Made by a program: the position numbers and the translations under genes | NCBI GenBank assembly: GCA_934699305.1 | Contig: CAKUWM010000016.1 | Span: 1-21,571 of the forward strand | Source of the DNA: an uncultured Saprospiraceae bacterium | GTDB taxonomy: Bacteria > Bacteroidota > Bacteroidia > Chitinophagales > Saprospiraceae | Reading direction: 5' to 3' | DNA length: 21,571 nt | Notes under the pieces: model-generated | The model's input: the letters and a program-made list of their open reading frames with translations, nothing else | What the model was told of the DNA's origin: nothing | Database searches by the model: none | Shown: positions 8,268 to 15,856 of the stretch, piece after piece | How positions within the stretch are numbered: position 1 is the first letter of the stretch | Layout: the number at the start of each line of letters is the position of its first letter

Positions 8268-8291
8268 CAATTCGTTTTAATAAAAATCTAT

Positions 8292-9332
8292 ATGCTTGTG
8301 AGATATATATTGATTCTTTTAGTTCTCATTTCCTGCCAAAATATACATGCTCAAGAGCGTTATTTAACGCAATTTTATGGATCTCCCATCACCCTTGACC
8401 CTTCTTTAACCGGTAATTTTGAAGGAAATTACCGAATCAACTTAGCATACCGGAATCAATGGTCTAACACCTTTGAAAATCCATTTAGCGTATTTCAAGG
8501 AAGTGTTGACCTCAACTTCAATCTCGGTCTAAAAAGTCAAAAAGTTCATGATATCGCTTCTGCAGGAATATATTTTGCTCACGACAAAGCCGGAATCTTG
8601 AGTTTTGGAAATACGGAAATGGGTGTAACAGGTGCTTATCACAAAGCCCTTGGTCCCAATCAGTTTTTATCAGGTGGCCTTTACTTAAGCTTAAATCAAC
8701 GAAATAGTAACTTTACCAATGTAACCTTCGAGGATCAGTTCAATGGCGAAGATGGCTATACTGCGCCGACTGCAGAACAATTAGCCGAAAACAACTTTGC
8801 ATTTTTCGATCAAGGTATCGGCGTCAACTACTCCAATTATCAGGTCAATCAACACGGTTACAATGTAGGTGTTGCCATTGCTCACCTCTCGCGCCCGGAA
8901 GCATCTTTTTACAAAAGAGACCCTGATGCCGAATCTGAAGTTTTATCTTTTCGTCTTCCTATAAAATACACGGTTCATGGCGGTGGTAGAGTTGTTTTAG
9001 ATGACTATATGTCGCTGTTTCCTCGTGCTATGTATCAGAAACAAGGTGTCTATGATATGGCAACTGTGGGACTGACACTTAAGACGGATGTATATTTTTG
9101 GTCTATCCACACAGGAGTCTTTGCCAGAGGCGCCGGAGTAAACAATAAGTACAACTTTGATTCTGCCGGCTTCCTACTCGGATTGGAATATAACAATTGG
9201 CAAGTTGGACTTAGTTACGACATAGGTTTTCCAAGTATTACGTATTATAGTCGGAATCAGGGGACCTTCGAAGTGACACTTTCTTATTTTGGCTTATACA
9301 TCAATGACGACCTTCTTTGCCCTACTTTCTAA
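8292..9332 (+). CDS. PorP/SprF family type IX secretion system-associated membrane protein
   Basis: PorP/SprF proteins are outer-membrane beta-barrels of the Bacteroidota type IX secretion and gliding apparatus; genomes often carry many paralogues of unknown specific role. The sequence opens with a signal peptide (MLVRYILILLVLISCQNIHA, cut before QERY). The diagnostic family opening follows: QERYLTQFYGSPITLDPSLTG and later NLAYRNQWSNT, then GIYFAHDKAG and GAYHKALGPNQFLSGGL. The rest is short beta strands ending in YFGLYINDDLLCPTF. The 346-residue length is usual. LISC within the signal could be read as a lipobox, but the AQ|E site is more typical. The frame opens at TTG 8265, but that codon lies inside the promoter. 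No C-terminal partner gene of the type IX system is next to it, so it is probably an orphan paralogue. Confidence 0.9.
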   Translation: MLVRYILILLVLISCQNIHAQERYLTQFYGSPITLDPSLTGNFEGNYRINLAYRNQWSNTFENPFSVFQGSVDLNFNLGLKSQKVHDIASAGIYFAHDKAGILSFGNTEMGVTGAYHKALGPNQFLSGGLYLSLNQRNSNFTNVTFEDQFNGEDGYTAPTAEQLAENNFAFFDQGIGVNYSNYQVNQHGYNVGVAIAHLSRPEASFYKRDPDAESEVLSFRLPIKYTVHGGGRVVLDDYMSLFPRAMYQKQGVYDMATVGLTLKTDVYFWSIHTGVFARGAGVNNKYNFDSAGFLLGLEYNNWQVGLSYDIGFPSITYYSRNQGTFEVTLSYFGLYINDDLLCPTF

Positions 9333-9443
9333 AGATTGGGTAGAAAGATAAGATGCTTCAATAAACGATTGGAATTAAAGGCTTTCTTAATACGTATCTA
9401 ATGTAAAGTCCAACATGAGATTCCCCGCAATACAAAAAGACAG

Positions 9444-11543
9444 ATGATCGACAAAATAAGTAAACATTTACAGCTCCAACCCAATCAAGTACACCAGGTT
9501 CTTACTCTGGTAGAAGGAGGTGCCACAATACCCTTTATTGCCAGATACAGGAAAGATAAAACCGGAGGGCTTGATGAGGTTGCTATTTCGTCTATTATCC
9601 ATCTTCATAAGGAATTCACGGCATTGGAAGTTAGACGAGACTATATCTTAAAGACGTTGGAAGAAAAGGGAATTAACGATGATCTACTCATCCGAAAAAT
9701 ACAAGAAGCCGACAACCTTTTTACGTTGGAAGACCTTTATGCACCTTATAAATCCAGAAAGAAGACAAGGGCAGACATCGCCAAAGACAATGGACTTGAG
9801 CCTTTGGCTAATTTTATAATGAAACAACAACACGCATCTATTCATAGTGTAGCTGCTAAATATGTAGGTAAAAACATCCTTTCTATTGAGGATGCACTGC
9901 AAGGGGCAAGAGATATTATTAGTGAAAATATATCTAATGATGTCGAGCTCAAAGAAAGTTTACGGAGGCTTTTTGCCCAAAAGTCTATTCTGACTAGCAA
10001 AGTCATAAAAAGTAAAATGGCCGAAGCCTCCAAATACAAGGATTATTTTGATTTTTCAGAAAGCATTAAAAAAATGGCGAATCATCGTTATTTTGCCATA
10101 AAAAGAGGCTCCGATGAGGGATATCTACGCATCAGCTTAGAGCCACCTATCGAAGATGCAATCTATAAACTGGAGCGCCAATTGATTAAAAACCAATCAG
10201 AATCATCTGAACAGATACAAACCGCGCTTCAGGACAGTTACAAAAGGCTGATTAGGCCTGCCTTGGAGAACGAATTTATCAACAATATAAAATCGAATGC
10301 CGATCTCGAAGCAATGGATGTATTTACACGCAATTTACGCCAATTGCTTCTTGCCAGCCCTTTGGGTGAAAAAATCATTCTCGCCATCGATCCGGGATAT
10401 CGCACCGGCTGCAAAGTCGCGGTCATCGACAATAACGGCAACTTATTAGACACTAACGTCATCTACATTCATGAAAATTCAACAGTAGAGAATTCAAAAA
10501 AAACAATCCAATATTTATTTTCTAAACATAAATTTGAAGCAATCGCAATAGGTGATGGCACTGCCGGAAGAGAAACAGAAAAGTTCATCAAGTCAATGCA
10601 GTTGCCGGTTCCAGTGTTCTTAGTCAATGAGGATGGAGCATCTATCTATTCTGCTTCTGAAATAGCGAGAGAGGAATTTCCTGATTTAGACTTGACATTC
10701 AGGGGAGCAATATCTATCGGGCGAAGATTGATGGACCCTTTGGCAGAACTGATTAAAATAGACCCCAAGAGCATCGGTGTCGGTCAGTATCAACACGATG
10801 TCAATCAAAGTCTTTTGAAGGAAAAACTTCAGCAGACCGTCGAATCATGCGTCAACTTAGTCGGTGTCAACCTCAATACAGCAGGCAAAACTTTGCTTTC
10901 CTATGTAAGTGGCATTGGTCCTATACTGGCTCAAAATATCGTCGATTATAGAAGTAAAAATGGAGCATTTCAATCCAGAAAGGAATTATTAAATGTTCCA
11001 AGGCTCGGTGCTAAAGCGTTTCAGCAATCTGCCGGATTTTTACGAATCAGAGATGGACAAAATGTTCTGGACAATAGCGGTGTACATCCGGAATCTTATG
11101 AAATAGTGAATAAAATTGCATCCGCATTGAACATCAACATAAATCAACTCATTGGTAATCCCTTATTAGATTCAATGGATATAAATATCTTCCAGGACGA
11201 AAATCACGGTGCATTCACAATGAAAGATATCGTGGCTGAACTCAAGAAACCTGGCTTAGACCCCCGCTCTGAAGCAACGGTATTTGAATTTGCCAATGTG
11301 TATTCAATAGATGACCTTCATGAAGGCATTATCATCCCAGGTAAAGTTACCAACCTCACCAAATTCGGTGCATTTGTTGACATCGGTATCAAACAGGGCG
11401 GCATGATTCATATTTCAGAAATAGCTGATAAATTTATCAAAGATCCTGCGGAAATATTACAACTCAATCAAGAAGTAATGGTAAAGGTCATAGGTATTGA
11501 CCGGGAACGAAATAGGATAAACCTTTCAATGAAACAAGTTTAA
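9444..11543 (+). CDS. tex: Tex family RNA-binding transcriptional accessory protein
   Basis: Tex proteins are cytosolic nucleic-acid-binding factors of uncertain biochemical role linked to transcription and stress tolerance. The 699-residue product shows the Tex N-terminal helical domain (GGATIPFIARYRKDKTGGLDE near residue 30), the YqgF/RNase H-like domain with IILAIDPGYRTGCKVAVID (about 310–330) and IGDGTAGRETE, the helix-hairpin-helix segment LLSYVSGIGPILAQNIVDYR and LLNVPRLGAKAFQQSAGFLR, and a C-terminal S1 RNA-binding domain from about 624 (GKVTNLTKFGAFVDIGIKQ … GMIHISEIA). It is shorter than the roughly 770–785-residue proteobacterial forms because it ends right after S1. ATG at 9444 begins the conserved N-terminus. 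It converges on ribBA with only 10 bp between stop codons, so no separate terminator fits there. Confidence 0.95.
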   Translation: MIDKISKHLQLQPNQVHQVLTLVEGGATIPFIARYRKDKTGGLDEVAISSIIHLHKEFTALEVRRDYILKTLEEKGINDDLLIRKIQEADNLFTLEDLYAPYKSRKKTRADIAKDNGLEPLANFIMKQQHASIHSVAAKYVGKNILSIEDALQGARDIISENISNDVELKESLRRLFAQKSILTSKVIKSKMAEASKYKDYFDFSESIKKMANHRYFAIKRGSDEGYLRISLEPPIEDAIYKLERQLIKNQSESSEQIQTALQDSYKRLIRPALENEFINNIKSNADLEAMDVFTRNLRQLLLASPLGEKIILAIDPGYRTGCKVAVIDNNGNLLDTNVIYIHENSTVENSKKTIQYLFSKHKFEAIAIGDGTAGRETEKFIKSMQLPVPVFLVNEDGASIYSASEIAREEFPDLDLTFRGAISIGRRLMDPLAELIKIDPKSIGVGQYQHDVNQSLLKEKLQQTVESCVNLVGVNLNTAGKTLLSYVSGIGPILAQNIVDYRSKNGAFQSRKELLNVPRLGAKAFQQSAGFLRIRDGQNVLDNSGVHPESYEIVNKIASALNININQLIGNPLLDSMDINIFQDENHGAFTMKDIVAELKKPGLDPRSEATVFEFANVYSIDDLHEGIIIPGKVTNLTKFGAFVDIGIKQGGMIHISEIADKFIKDPAEILQLNQEVMVKVIGIDRERNRINLSMKQV

Positions 11544-11553
11544 ACAACACTCG

Positions 11554-12666
11554 TTATATGCTTTCAATAGCATCAACAGCTGTTGTTTTAACTATTTCAA
11601 TGCCATATCCCAAAATTCCCACACGACGCTTTTGGGAAGATGTTACCAAATCCAGCTTAGTAATGCCCATATCTCTGATAATCTGTGCGCCGATACCCAA
11701 ATCTCTTTGTTCCTGCCTCTGTTCAGGTTGAATCTGCTTAGAAAGATTAATAATTGACTCAACAAGGTCAATAGAACGTTCTGATTGCCTCATAAAAAGG
11801 ACCAAGCCTTTCTTTTGCTCTCTAAAGTAATCCATAACATTTTGCAACTGCTTCATCCAACCTGTAAAAAGGAATGCCGCTGTTTCATGAATATTATTCT
11901 CACTAAATACCCGGACCGGCACCACTTCATCCTCATCCCAAGTGCCATACTGAATAGCAATGTGGATATCATCACTATTGATTTGGCGATAAAGGTGAAC
12001 TTGCAAAGAACCATAAGGAGACTCAAGAACACCTTCAAACTCTTTTCTAATAAGCTGTTCAGTCTTCAAGCGATAAGCCACAAGGTCACTGATAGATATT
12101 ATTTTGAGATTGTGTTGTTCTGCTATCTCCATCAACTGAGGTAGTCTTGCCATAGTACCATCGGCATTCAGTATCTCAACCAATACTCCGGCAGGATACA
12201 AGCCGGCCAACTTCGCCAGGTCAACAGCCGCTTCTGTGTGCCCTGTCCTTCGCAGTACGCCACCGCTTTTGGCTTTCAATGGAAAGATATGTCCCGGTTT
12301 AGCATAGTCATCTCGGGTTATTCTTGGATCTGTAAGGGCTTTTATCCCGGTAGCCCGGTCATAAGCACTGATTCCGGTAGTGCACCCATGCCCTATCAGG
12401 TCAATGGACACGGTAAAGGCAGTTTCGTGCATGGCTGTATTCTGATTGACCATCATTTCTAGACCGAGTGCTTCTACTCTATCCGCCTCCAATGGTGCAC
12501 ATATCAATCCGCGCCCGATTGTGGCCATAAAATTTATCTTATCAGGCGTAATCAGTTCTGCAGCGCAGACAAAATCACCCTCATTTTCCCGATCTTCATC
12601 ATCTACAACAATAACAAGTTCTCCGTTTCTGATTGCTTCAATAGCATCCGATATATTATTCAACAT
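11554..12666 (-). CDS. ribB: 3,4-dihydroxy-2-butanone-4-phosphate synthase with degenerate GTP cyclohydrolase II-like domain (RibBA-type)
   Basis: The first ~200 residues are a complete DHBP synthase, which turns ribulose 5-phosphate into the four-carbon precursor of riboflavin. They show DDEDRENEGDFVCAAE (acid metal-binding loop), TTGISAYDRATGI and the catalytic-region RRTGHTEAAVDLAKLAG. The remainder has the layout of GTP cyclohydrolase II, ending DLGIGAQIIRDMGITKLDLVT and VGILGYGIEIV. However, the zinc-binding Cys-x-x-x…Cys-x-Cys signature is replaced by SENNIHETAAFLFTGW, and this half contains no cysteine at all. It is therefore very unlikely to cleave GTP, and that step must be encoded elsewhere. 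The length (370) is short for bifunctional RibBA (about 400). A -7 element sits 19 nt upstream of ATG 12666. No FMN riboswitch is seen. Confidence 0.93.
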   Translation of the reverse strand: MLNNISDAIEAIRNGELVIVVDDEDRENEGDFVCAAELITPDKINFMATIGRGLICAPLEADRVEALGLEMMVNQNTAMHETAFTVSIDLIGHGCTTGISAYDRATGIKALTDPRITRDDYAKPGHIFPLKAKSGGVLRRTGHTEAAVDLAKLAGLYPAGVLVEILNADGTMARLPQLMEIAEQHNLKIISISDLVAYRLKTEQLIRKEFEGVLESPYGSLQVHLYRQINSDDIHIAIQYGTWDEDEVVPVRVFSENNIHETAAFLFTGWMKQLQNVMDYFREQKKGLVLFMRQSERSIDLVESIINLSKQIQPEQRQEQRDLGIGAQIIRDMGITKLDLVTSSQKRRVGILGYGIEIVKTTAVDAIESI

Positions 12667-12685
12667 GGATTTTAAATTTGAAGTG

Positions 12686-12693
12686 CAAAGATA
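12686..12693 (-). promoter_or_regulatory. Probable -7 element for ribB
   Basis: On the minus strand TATCTTTG matches TAnnTTTG and ends 19 nt before the ATG. No clear TTTG is found at the -33 distance, where the sequence forms part of an inverted repeat instead. Confidence 0.5.
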
Positions 12694-12712
12694 ATCAATG
12701 TTATCCGGCTTC

Positions 12713-12762
12713 TGTAGGTGTGTTTAACATTTTGCTTAAAATGATAGGCAGAGGCACCTACA
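12713..12762. repeat. Nested inverted repeat between the glycosyltransferase gene and ribB
   Basis: Outer arms TGTAGGTG (12713–12720) and CACCTACA (12755–12762) are perfectly complementary. Inside them CATTTT (12728–12733) and AAAATG (12738–12743) form a second stem with a GCTT loop. There is no T-tract on either side, so it is not a standard terminator. It lies just upstream of the ribB -7 element and could be an operator or RNA structure (inferred). Confidence 0.5.
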
Positions 12763-12807
12763 AAATATTGCGAATAAAAGCTTTATCAAAAAATACACAC
12801 ACAACTT

Positions 12808-13971
12808 TTAAAGTATAACCTTTCCTAAAAAATCTTCTATTTTACGCCCTATCGTCAACCAATCATAGTTTTTCTCAACAAACTCCCTTGCGTCATGTGA
12901 GGTGCGCTTTCTAAGATCTTCGTCATCAAGTAACATGTCGATAGTACTCAAAAATGTCTTCAAATTGTCCGCAATAAAAATTTCTTTACCAGGTAACGCA
13001 CCTATTGCGTTATTGACCCGAGTAGTTGTTATTACTGACAATCCGCTTGCCATTGCCTCCAAAATTTTATTCTGTTGTCCGCTCCCGGAAAAAAGGGGTG
13101 CAACAAATATTTTGCCTGTCCAATAAACATCCCGGATGTCATCCATCCACCCTTCAATGACAAACCGTGTATTGGACTGATTCATCAATGACTTCGAAGG
13201 CCTGGCCCCGGCAATTCTAATCGTAATATCAGATTCCAGCTTCCTTCCGATTCGATTGATTAAATAGGAGGCCGCTTTGATATTGGGCTCATAACCGAGA
13301 TTCCCGGTAAAACAGATATCGTATAACTCTTCATGATATTCATTGGGATGATAGAATTCCAGATCTACTCCGTTGGGCAAAACTGTTATTCGGTGTATGT
13401 TTTCCGGATCTATTGAATGCCGGTCCTGCTCCGAAATGATACTGAAATAATCTGCTGTTTGGAAGGCAGATTTTTCGACTTTTATCATTTTTGCTATTTC
13501 CCAACGAAGCCATATCTTTTCCCACCAGGGCGCTGTTTCTTTACGCTTTCGCAAATTAGCTGAAAACGAATCCATAAAATCCAACCATATTTTACCCTTA
13601 AATCCCTTTAAATATGGGATTACCCGTACAAGCTGGCAAAATATCAAATCAGGATTATTTTCCTGTAAATCTTTTTGAATAAACTTCGTCAGGCTTTTCA
13701 AATAAAAATAACCGACATGAAAGGGCAATCCATAAAATATCCCGACAAAAACCATCCACAGTCGCGTTATCCTTGATACAGGATAAAGTGTTACAGATTT
13801 ACAGAACTGTTTCAAATGAGCTATATCCTCATCGGAAGTATTCCTTTCTGCTATGCAGAACAAATGCACCTCGTGATTCATGGACAATAGCCTTATCTGG
13901 TGATACAACCTTAGTTTATCACCCTTCTCCAAAGGATAAGGAAATCGCGACGAAAGGATATGGATTCTCAA
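12808..13971 (-). CDS. Family 4 glycosyltransferase (GT-B fold)
   Basis: The 387-residue protein begins with a Rossmann-like strand and loop, IHILSSRFPYPLEKGDKLRLYHQ, of the kind seen in GT4 enzymes of the TIGR03087-like group. The N-terminal domain continues to LPNGVDLEFYHP (about 198–209), the linker typical before the nucleotide-sugar-binding domain. The C-terminal domain shows ICFTGNLGYEPNIKAASYL, IAGARPSKSL, VEGWMDDIRDVY, and SGSGQQNKILEAMASGLSVITT, which is the donor-binding signature with a Gln/Asn in place of the usual first Glu of EX7E. It probably transfers a sugar in surface polysaccharide or glycan assembly; donor and acceptor cannot be read from sequence. It lacks a signal peptide. 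It begins 22 bp after pdxH on the same strand, so co-transcription is likely, although no functional link to PLP synthesis is evident. Confidence 0.9.
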   Translation of the reverse strand: MRIHILSSRFPYPLEKGDKLRLYHQIRLLSMNHEVHLFCIAERNTSDEDIAHLKQFCKSVTLYPVSRITRLWMVFVGIFYGLPFHVGYFYLKSLTKFIQKDLQENNPDLIFCQLVRVIPYLKGFKGKIWLDFMDSFSANLRKRKETAPWWEKIWLRWEIAKMIKVEKSAFQTADYFSIISEQDRHSIDPENIHRITVLPNGVDLEFYHPNEYHEELYDICFTGNLGYEPNIKAASYLINRIGRKLESDITIRIAGARPSKSLMNQSNTRFVIEGWMDDIRDVYWTGKIFVAPLFSGSGQQNKILEAMASGLSVITTTRVNNAIGALPGKEIFIADNLKTFLSTIDMLLDDEDLRKRTSHDAREFVEKNYDWLTIGRKIEDFLGKVIL

Positions 13972-13993
13972 GGCAAAGTAATTAGTTCAAAAA

Positions 13994-14626
13994 TCATGGG
14001 CTTAGCCTTTTGATGATCCAATGATTATCTGTGTGTTGGTATAAAAATCGATCATGCATTCGATTTGGTCGGCCTTGCCAAAATTCAAACTCAATCGGGC
14101 TAAGGGCAAAGCCACCCCAGTGTACGGGCCTTTCCAATTGTTCATCCGGCAAAGCTTTTATTTCCTCAAATCGCCTCATAAGCTCATTGTAATCCTCCAC
14201 AACCCGGCTCTGCTGAGAAGTGATGGCTCCGGCTCTACTATCATGTGGCCTACTGTAAAAATAAGCATCAGATTCTTCAGAATTAATACGCTTCACATCC
14301 CCTCTAATTCTTATTTGACACTCAGACTGTGGCCACCAAAATAACAATGCGGCGTTAGGACACCTTGTCAATTGCTGACCCTTAGACGAAAGGTAATTGG
14401 TAAAAAAAATAAATTCGTTGTAAATAATTTCCTTAAGCAACACAATTCGGGCATCTGCACCATACCGCTCATCCGAGGTAGCTAATGTCATCGCATTAGG
14501 CTCGGGCACCCCTGCCTCCTTAGCTTTAGCAAATAATTTTTCAAATTGAATAAAAGGGTCTTCATCAAGTTGATCTCTTTCTAAGTCACCTTTATTATAT
14601 TGTTGCCGGTAGTTGCGTAGATCCAT
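13994..14626 (-). CDS. pdxH: Pyridoxamine 5'-phosphate oxidase
   Basis: This FMN-dependent cytosolic enzyme oxidises pyridoxine or pyridoxamine 5'-phosphate to pyridoxal 5'-phosphate, the last step of vitamin B6 synthesis and salvage. The 210 residues match the family end to end: the N-terminal MDLRNYRQQYNKGDLERDQL, the FMN-binding stretch DARIVLLKEI and FFTNYLSSKGQQL, WWPQSECQIRIRGDVKRI, SRAGAITSQQS, the PVHWGGFALSPIEFEFWQGRPNRMHDR signature, and the C-terminal KRLSP. No deletions or replaced key residues are seen. A TAnnTTTG element lies 19 nt before the ATG, so it likely heads a two-gene unit with the glycosyltransferase downstream. Confidence 0.98.
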   Translation of the reverse strand: MDLRNYRQQYNKGDLERDQLDEDPFIQFEKLFAKAKEAGVPEPNAMTLATSDERYGADARIVLLKEIIYNEFIFFTNYLSSKGQQLTRCPNAALLFWWPQSECQIRIRGDVKRINSEESDAYFYSRPHDSRAGAITSQQSRVVEDYNELMRRFEEIKALPDEQLERPVHWGGFALSPIEFEFWQGRPNRMHDRFLYQHTDNHWIIKRLSP

Positions 14627-14645
14627 TGCTGGTTTTAATTAAAGC

Positions 14646-14653
14646 CAAAGATA
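14646..14653 (-). promoter_or_regulatory. Probable -7 element for pdxH
   Basis: TATCTTTG on the minus strand, 19 nt from the ATG, is the same octamer used before ribB and tRNA-Lys. A matching -33 TTTG at 19–21 nt is not evident. Confidence 0.5.
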
Positions 14654-14802
14654 GGATAGAAAATTCAAATAAAAGATACAATTGACCATATTTCCAAGAA
14701 AAACATGAAGGTCACCCCGGGCAAAAAACTGACTAATGTCCCTTGCCATGGCAAATCACATTTAAACCTTGAAAAATCATAATTTCACTATATTCAACGC
14801 GC

Positions 14803-15255
14803 TCATACAATTTCCAGGTGAAAATTTATCCAGCCATCATCCGTATAGACATTATATTTCTCATAAAAATGAATTGCGGGTTGATTCCAATCCAATACCT
14901 GCCAATTTATGCGATTACATTTCCTCTCTTTTGCAACCACAATCAAAGCGTCCATCATCGTTGTTCCTATACCATGACCTCTGAAATCAGGATTTACAAC
15001 TAAGTCTTCCAAATATAGTGTCTGCCCTTTCCAGGTAGAATATCGAATATAAAACAAAGCCAACCCCTCAACCTTTCCATCAACTTCTGCCACCAATGCC
15101 CACCACACTATATTCTTTCCAAAGCCGCTTTCAACAAAATGGTCAAAGTCAACCGTCACTTCCTGCGATGCATTCTCGTAGTCAGCCAATTCCTGGATGA
15201 GTCTCATCATATCACCACAGTCGTCTTTGACTGCCTTTCTTATAACTACATTCAT
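14803..15255 (-). CDS. GNAT family N-acetyltransferase, diamine/thialysine acetyltransferase-like
   Basis: A single 150-residue GNAT domain. Strand β4 and the acetyl-CoA pyrophosphate loop read TLYLEDLVVNPDFRGHGIG, with the R/Q-x-x-G-x-G motif RGHGIG at 92–97. ALFYIRYSTWKGQTLYLEDL and QVLDWNQPAIHFYEKYNV closely resemble the spermidine/spermine (SSAT) and thialysine acetyltransferase group, in which WKG and DWN are characteristic. It likely acetylates a small amine with acetyl-CoA in the cytosol; the exact substrate cannot be told. The start ATG directly precedes the first β strand (VVIRKAVKDD). It lies upstream of pdxH on the same strand with a 176-bp gap, and pdxH has its own -7 element, so they are probably separate transcripts. 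Confidence 0.92.
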   Translation of the reverse strand: MNVVIRKAVKDDCGDMMRLIQELADYENASQEVTVDFDHFVESGFGKNIVWWALVAEVDGKVEGLALFYIRYSTWKGQTLYLEDLVVNPDFRGHGIGTTMMDALIVVAKERKCNRINWQVLDWNQPAIHFYEKYNVYTDDGWINFHLEIV

Positions 15256-15396
15256 TGGATAAAGATAAAAAGTTTGTGTGTTTAAGATGCTCTTAGTAAA
15301 AAATATAGCAACTCAATAACAAATGCGGTCCACTCAGGCAATCTTTCAATGTGCAATTTACATAACACTATATCGATCCGGATTAACAACTTGAAC

Positions 15397-15437
15397 AAAA
15401 TAAAAAGAGGTTGTCCGTATCAACTATGGACAACCTC
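15397..15437 (-). terminator. Intrinsic terminator downstream of tRNA-Lys
   Basis: Perfect 10-bp arms GAGGTTGTCC (15407–15416) and GGACAACCTC (15428–15437) enclose an 11-nt loop. On the minus strand the hairpin is followed by TTTTTATTTT. It starts 15 nt after the tRNA 3' end. Confidence 0.9.
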
Positions 15438-15452
15438 AATTCTTGAATTTTG

Positions 15453-15525
15453 TGATCCCGCTGGGATTCGAACCCAGGGCCACATCATTAAAAGTGATGT
15501 GCTCTACCAGCTGAGCTACAGGATC
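15453..15525 (-). tRNA. tRNA-Lys (anticodon UUU)
   Basis: The 73-nt minus-strand sequence folds as a cloverleaf. The acceptor stem is GATCCTG/CGGGATC (one T·G pair), the D-arm is GCTC…GAGC, and the anticodon stem is CATCA/TGATG with loop CTTTTAA giving anticodon UUU. It has a 5-nt variable loop and a T-arm CTGGG-TTCGAAT-CCCAG, with discriminator A. CCA is not encoded. It has its own promoter and terminator, so it is a single-gene transcript. Confidence 0.97.
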
Positions 15526-15856
15526 ATTGCTAAAGCTTTTCTTCTAAAGCGGTGCAAAGATAGAAGCATTTTTAAGAAGAACAAAAGATTTATATCATTT
15601 TTTCAAAAAAATTGAAAAATTTTATTTTGTCAACCTAAATCTCATCTGATTATCAATGGAATAAATGGATAATTTATTTATCCCACAAGCAATAAGCTAC
15701 TTGAACGACAGTTTCTTTTGTTATTTGATTCAAGTAATTTTATCGTGAAAACGAATTTACATTAGGCAATCAACTATTTTGATATATGATTTCCAATATA
15801 TTTTCTGAAATACTGACCTACACGTTAAAAATGACTTTCACAAAGGAAGTAGATCA
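15526..15856. other. Intergenic region between tRNA-Lys and rnz
   Basis: 331 bp of AT-rich DNA. Apart from the tRNA promoter I see only a weak inverted repeat (GGATAA…TTATCC near 15667–15683) without a T-tract, and no supported gene. Confidence 0.6.
15555..15585 (-). promoter_or_regulatory. Full consensus promoter for tRNA-Lys
   Basis: TTTG (15582–15585), a 19-nt spacer and TATCTTTG (15555–15562) read on the minus strand, a perfect fit to the Bacteroidota housekeeping promoter. Transcription would begin roughly 20 nt before the mature tRNA. Confidence 0.85.

Larger units (their letters stand above)
7838..8291. other. Intergenic region with repeat cluster B
   Basis: About 450 bp between the divergent DUF5916 and PorP/SprF genes. 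It contains inverted and direct copies of the repeats seen at 4884–5315. A porP promoter lies at the right end, and GATATTTG (minus, about 7856–7863) is a near-match to a -7 element for the DUF5916 gene. No protein-coding gene is supported. Confidence 0.65.

Noticed and set aside
11785..12694. Several plus-strand ORFs of 74–119 codons opposite ribB
   Set aside because: All are antisense to a clear enzyme gene and show no domain or start signal.
12667..12807. FMN riboswitch upstream of ribB
   Set aside because: None of the conserved FMN-aptamer blocks are visible and the -7 element is 19 nt from the start codon.
15256..15270. TATCTTTA as a promoter for the GNAT gene
   Set aside because: It departs from TAnnTTTG and ends only 4 nt before the ATG, too close for the start site expected of this promoter type.
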